Below are positions 14,268-14,498 of a stretch of 14,498 bases of DNA, piece by piece. Every line of letters starts with the position of its first letter. The first letter of the stretch is position 1. The notes beneath the pieces are model-generated. The model did not search any database, had not been told where the DNA came from, and worked only from the letters and a program-made list of their open reading frames with translations. The position numbers were made by a program, and so were the translations under genes. The DNA comes from Candidatus Zhuqueibacterota bacterium. Its GTDB lineage: Bacteria; BS750m-G25. The stretch covers positions 1-14,498 of the forward strand of contig JADHWK010000053.1 in NCBI GenBank assembly GCA_016783505.1. The letters run 5' to 3'.

Positions 14268-14498
14268 GTTTCATAAAAATAGTAGAATTTTGGTAGAATT
14301 GACCCTTGTTTTATAGCTAAAACCATCTATATTTAATAGAATTGACCTGGATACAACCCGGTTAGGGTTCTGGAACCGATTCCTTCCTGCTCCCGGCGGA
14401 TGTTGTCATCCGCTCAGTCGGGCGCCTGACCGATCTTAGCAGGCGGGTCTTTGGCGGGCAGGCAACATCCTCGACGAGCACGGGTCCAGATTTTAATC
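14268..14498. other. Non-coding right end with GC-rich inverted repeats
   Basis: Up to about 14360 the sequence is AT-rich, with TAGAATTGA repeated (about 14293-14301 and 14336-14344; the longer TTTAATAGAATTGA also occurs near 5225). From about 14385 it becomes GC-rich: hairpin GCGGATG-TTGT-CATCCGC, then GCCTG...CAGGC, and an inverted pair GGATGTTG / CAACATCC that encloses both. Frames on both strands are broken or featureless. It could be a REP-like intergenic repeat, but one copy cannot show that. Confidence 0.4.

Overview
The window looks like a piece of an uncultured Gram-negative bacterium of the FCB type (KSB1, Marinimicrobia, Calditrichota or a similar lineage; the exact phylum cannot be fixed). 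The grounds are a TonB-dependent receptor, a porin, a lipoprotein, and several secreted proteins ending in the 'YPNPFNP...GIYFYQIQAG...RKMVLLK' type IX (Por) sorting domain. Promoters read as ordinary TTGACA/TATAAT boxes and most genes have clear AGGAGG-like ribosome sites, which argues against Bacteroidota proper. All genes lie on the minus strand, so transcription runs from right to left.

Layout from right to left in transcription order: 14.5-13.8 kb, a terminator for a gene outside the window, a promoter and a long leader; 13.8-11.7 kb, a seven-repeat FG-GAP/VCBS propeller protein with sorting domain; 11.4-9.7 kb, a five-bladed glycosidase-like propeller protein with an IDIKP-type domain and sorting domain; 9.2-8.2 kb, a general porin; 8.2-7.6 kb, a gene-poor stretch with two attC-like palindromes; 7.6-7.4 kb, a dead fragment of a sorting domain; 6.9-6.05 kb, a small outer-membrane protein of unknown role; 6.1-5.5 kb, a truncated remnant carrying a sorting domain; 5.1-1.3 kb, a 1262-residue TonB-dependent receptor with a run of EF-hand-like loops; 1.2 kb to the left edge, a beta-helix lipoprotein that is incomplete in the window.

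Most genes form single-gene units with the same design: terminator of the preceding gene, a sigma70-type promoter with a 17-bp spacer, a 230-350 nt leader, then a gene for an exported or outer-membrane protein. Three of the terminators share even their loop sequence, and three promoters share an upstream block. The best candidate for something undescribed is the leader shared by the small outer-membrane protein (6886-7223) and the porin (9170-9517). It is similar over about 280 nt, has a long-range stem at the same spacing in both copies, shows two base changes that keep pairing only in minus-strand RNA, and in one copy has a third segment that competes for the same pairing partner.

Together the genes build the cell surface: uptake (receptor plus lipoprotein, porin) and secreted or anchored propeller proteins. 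No type IX secretion machinery gene is in the window, so export of the tailed proteins by that route is inferred from the tails alone.
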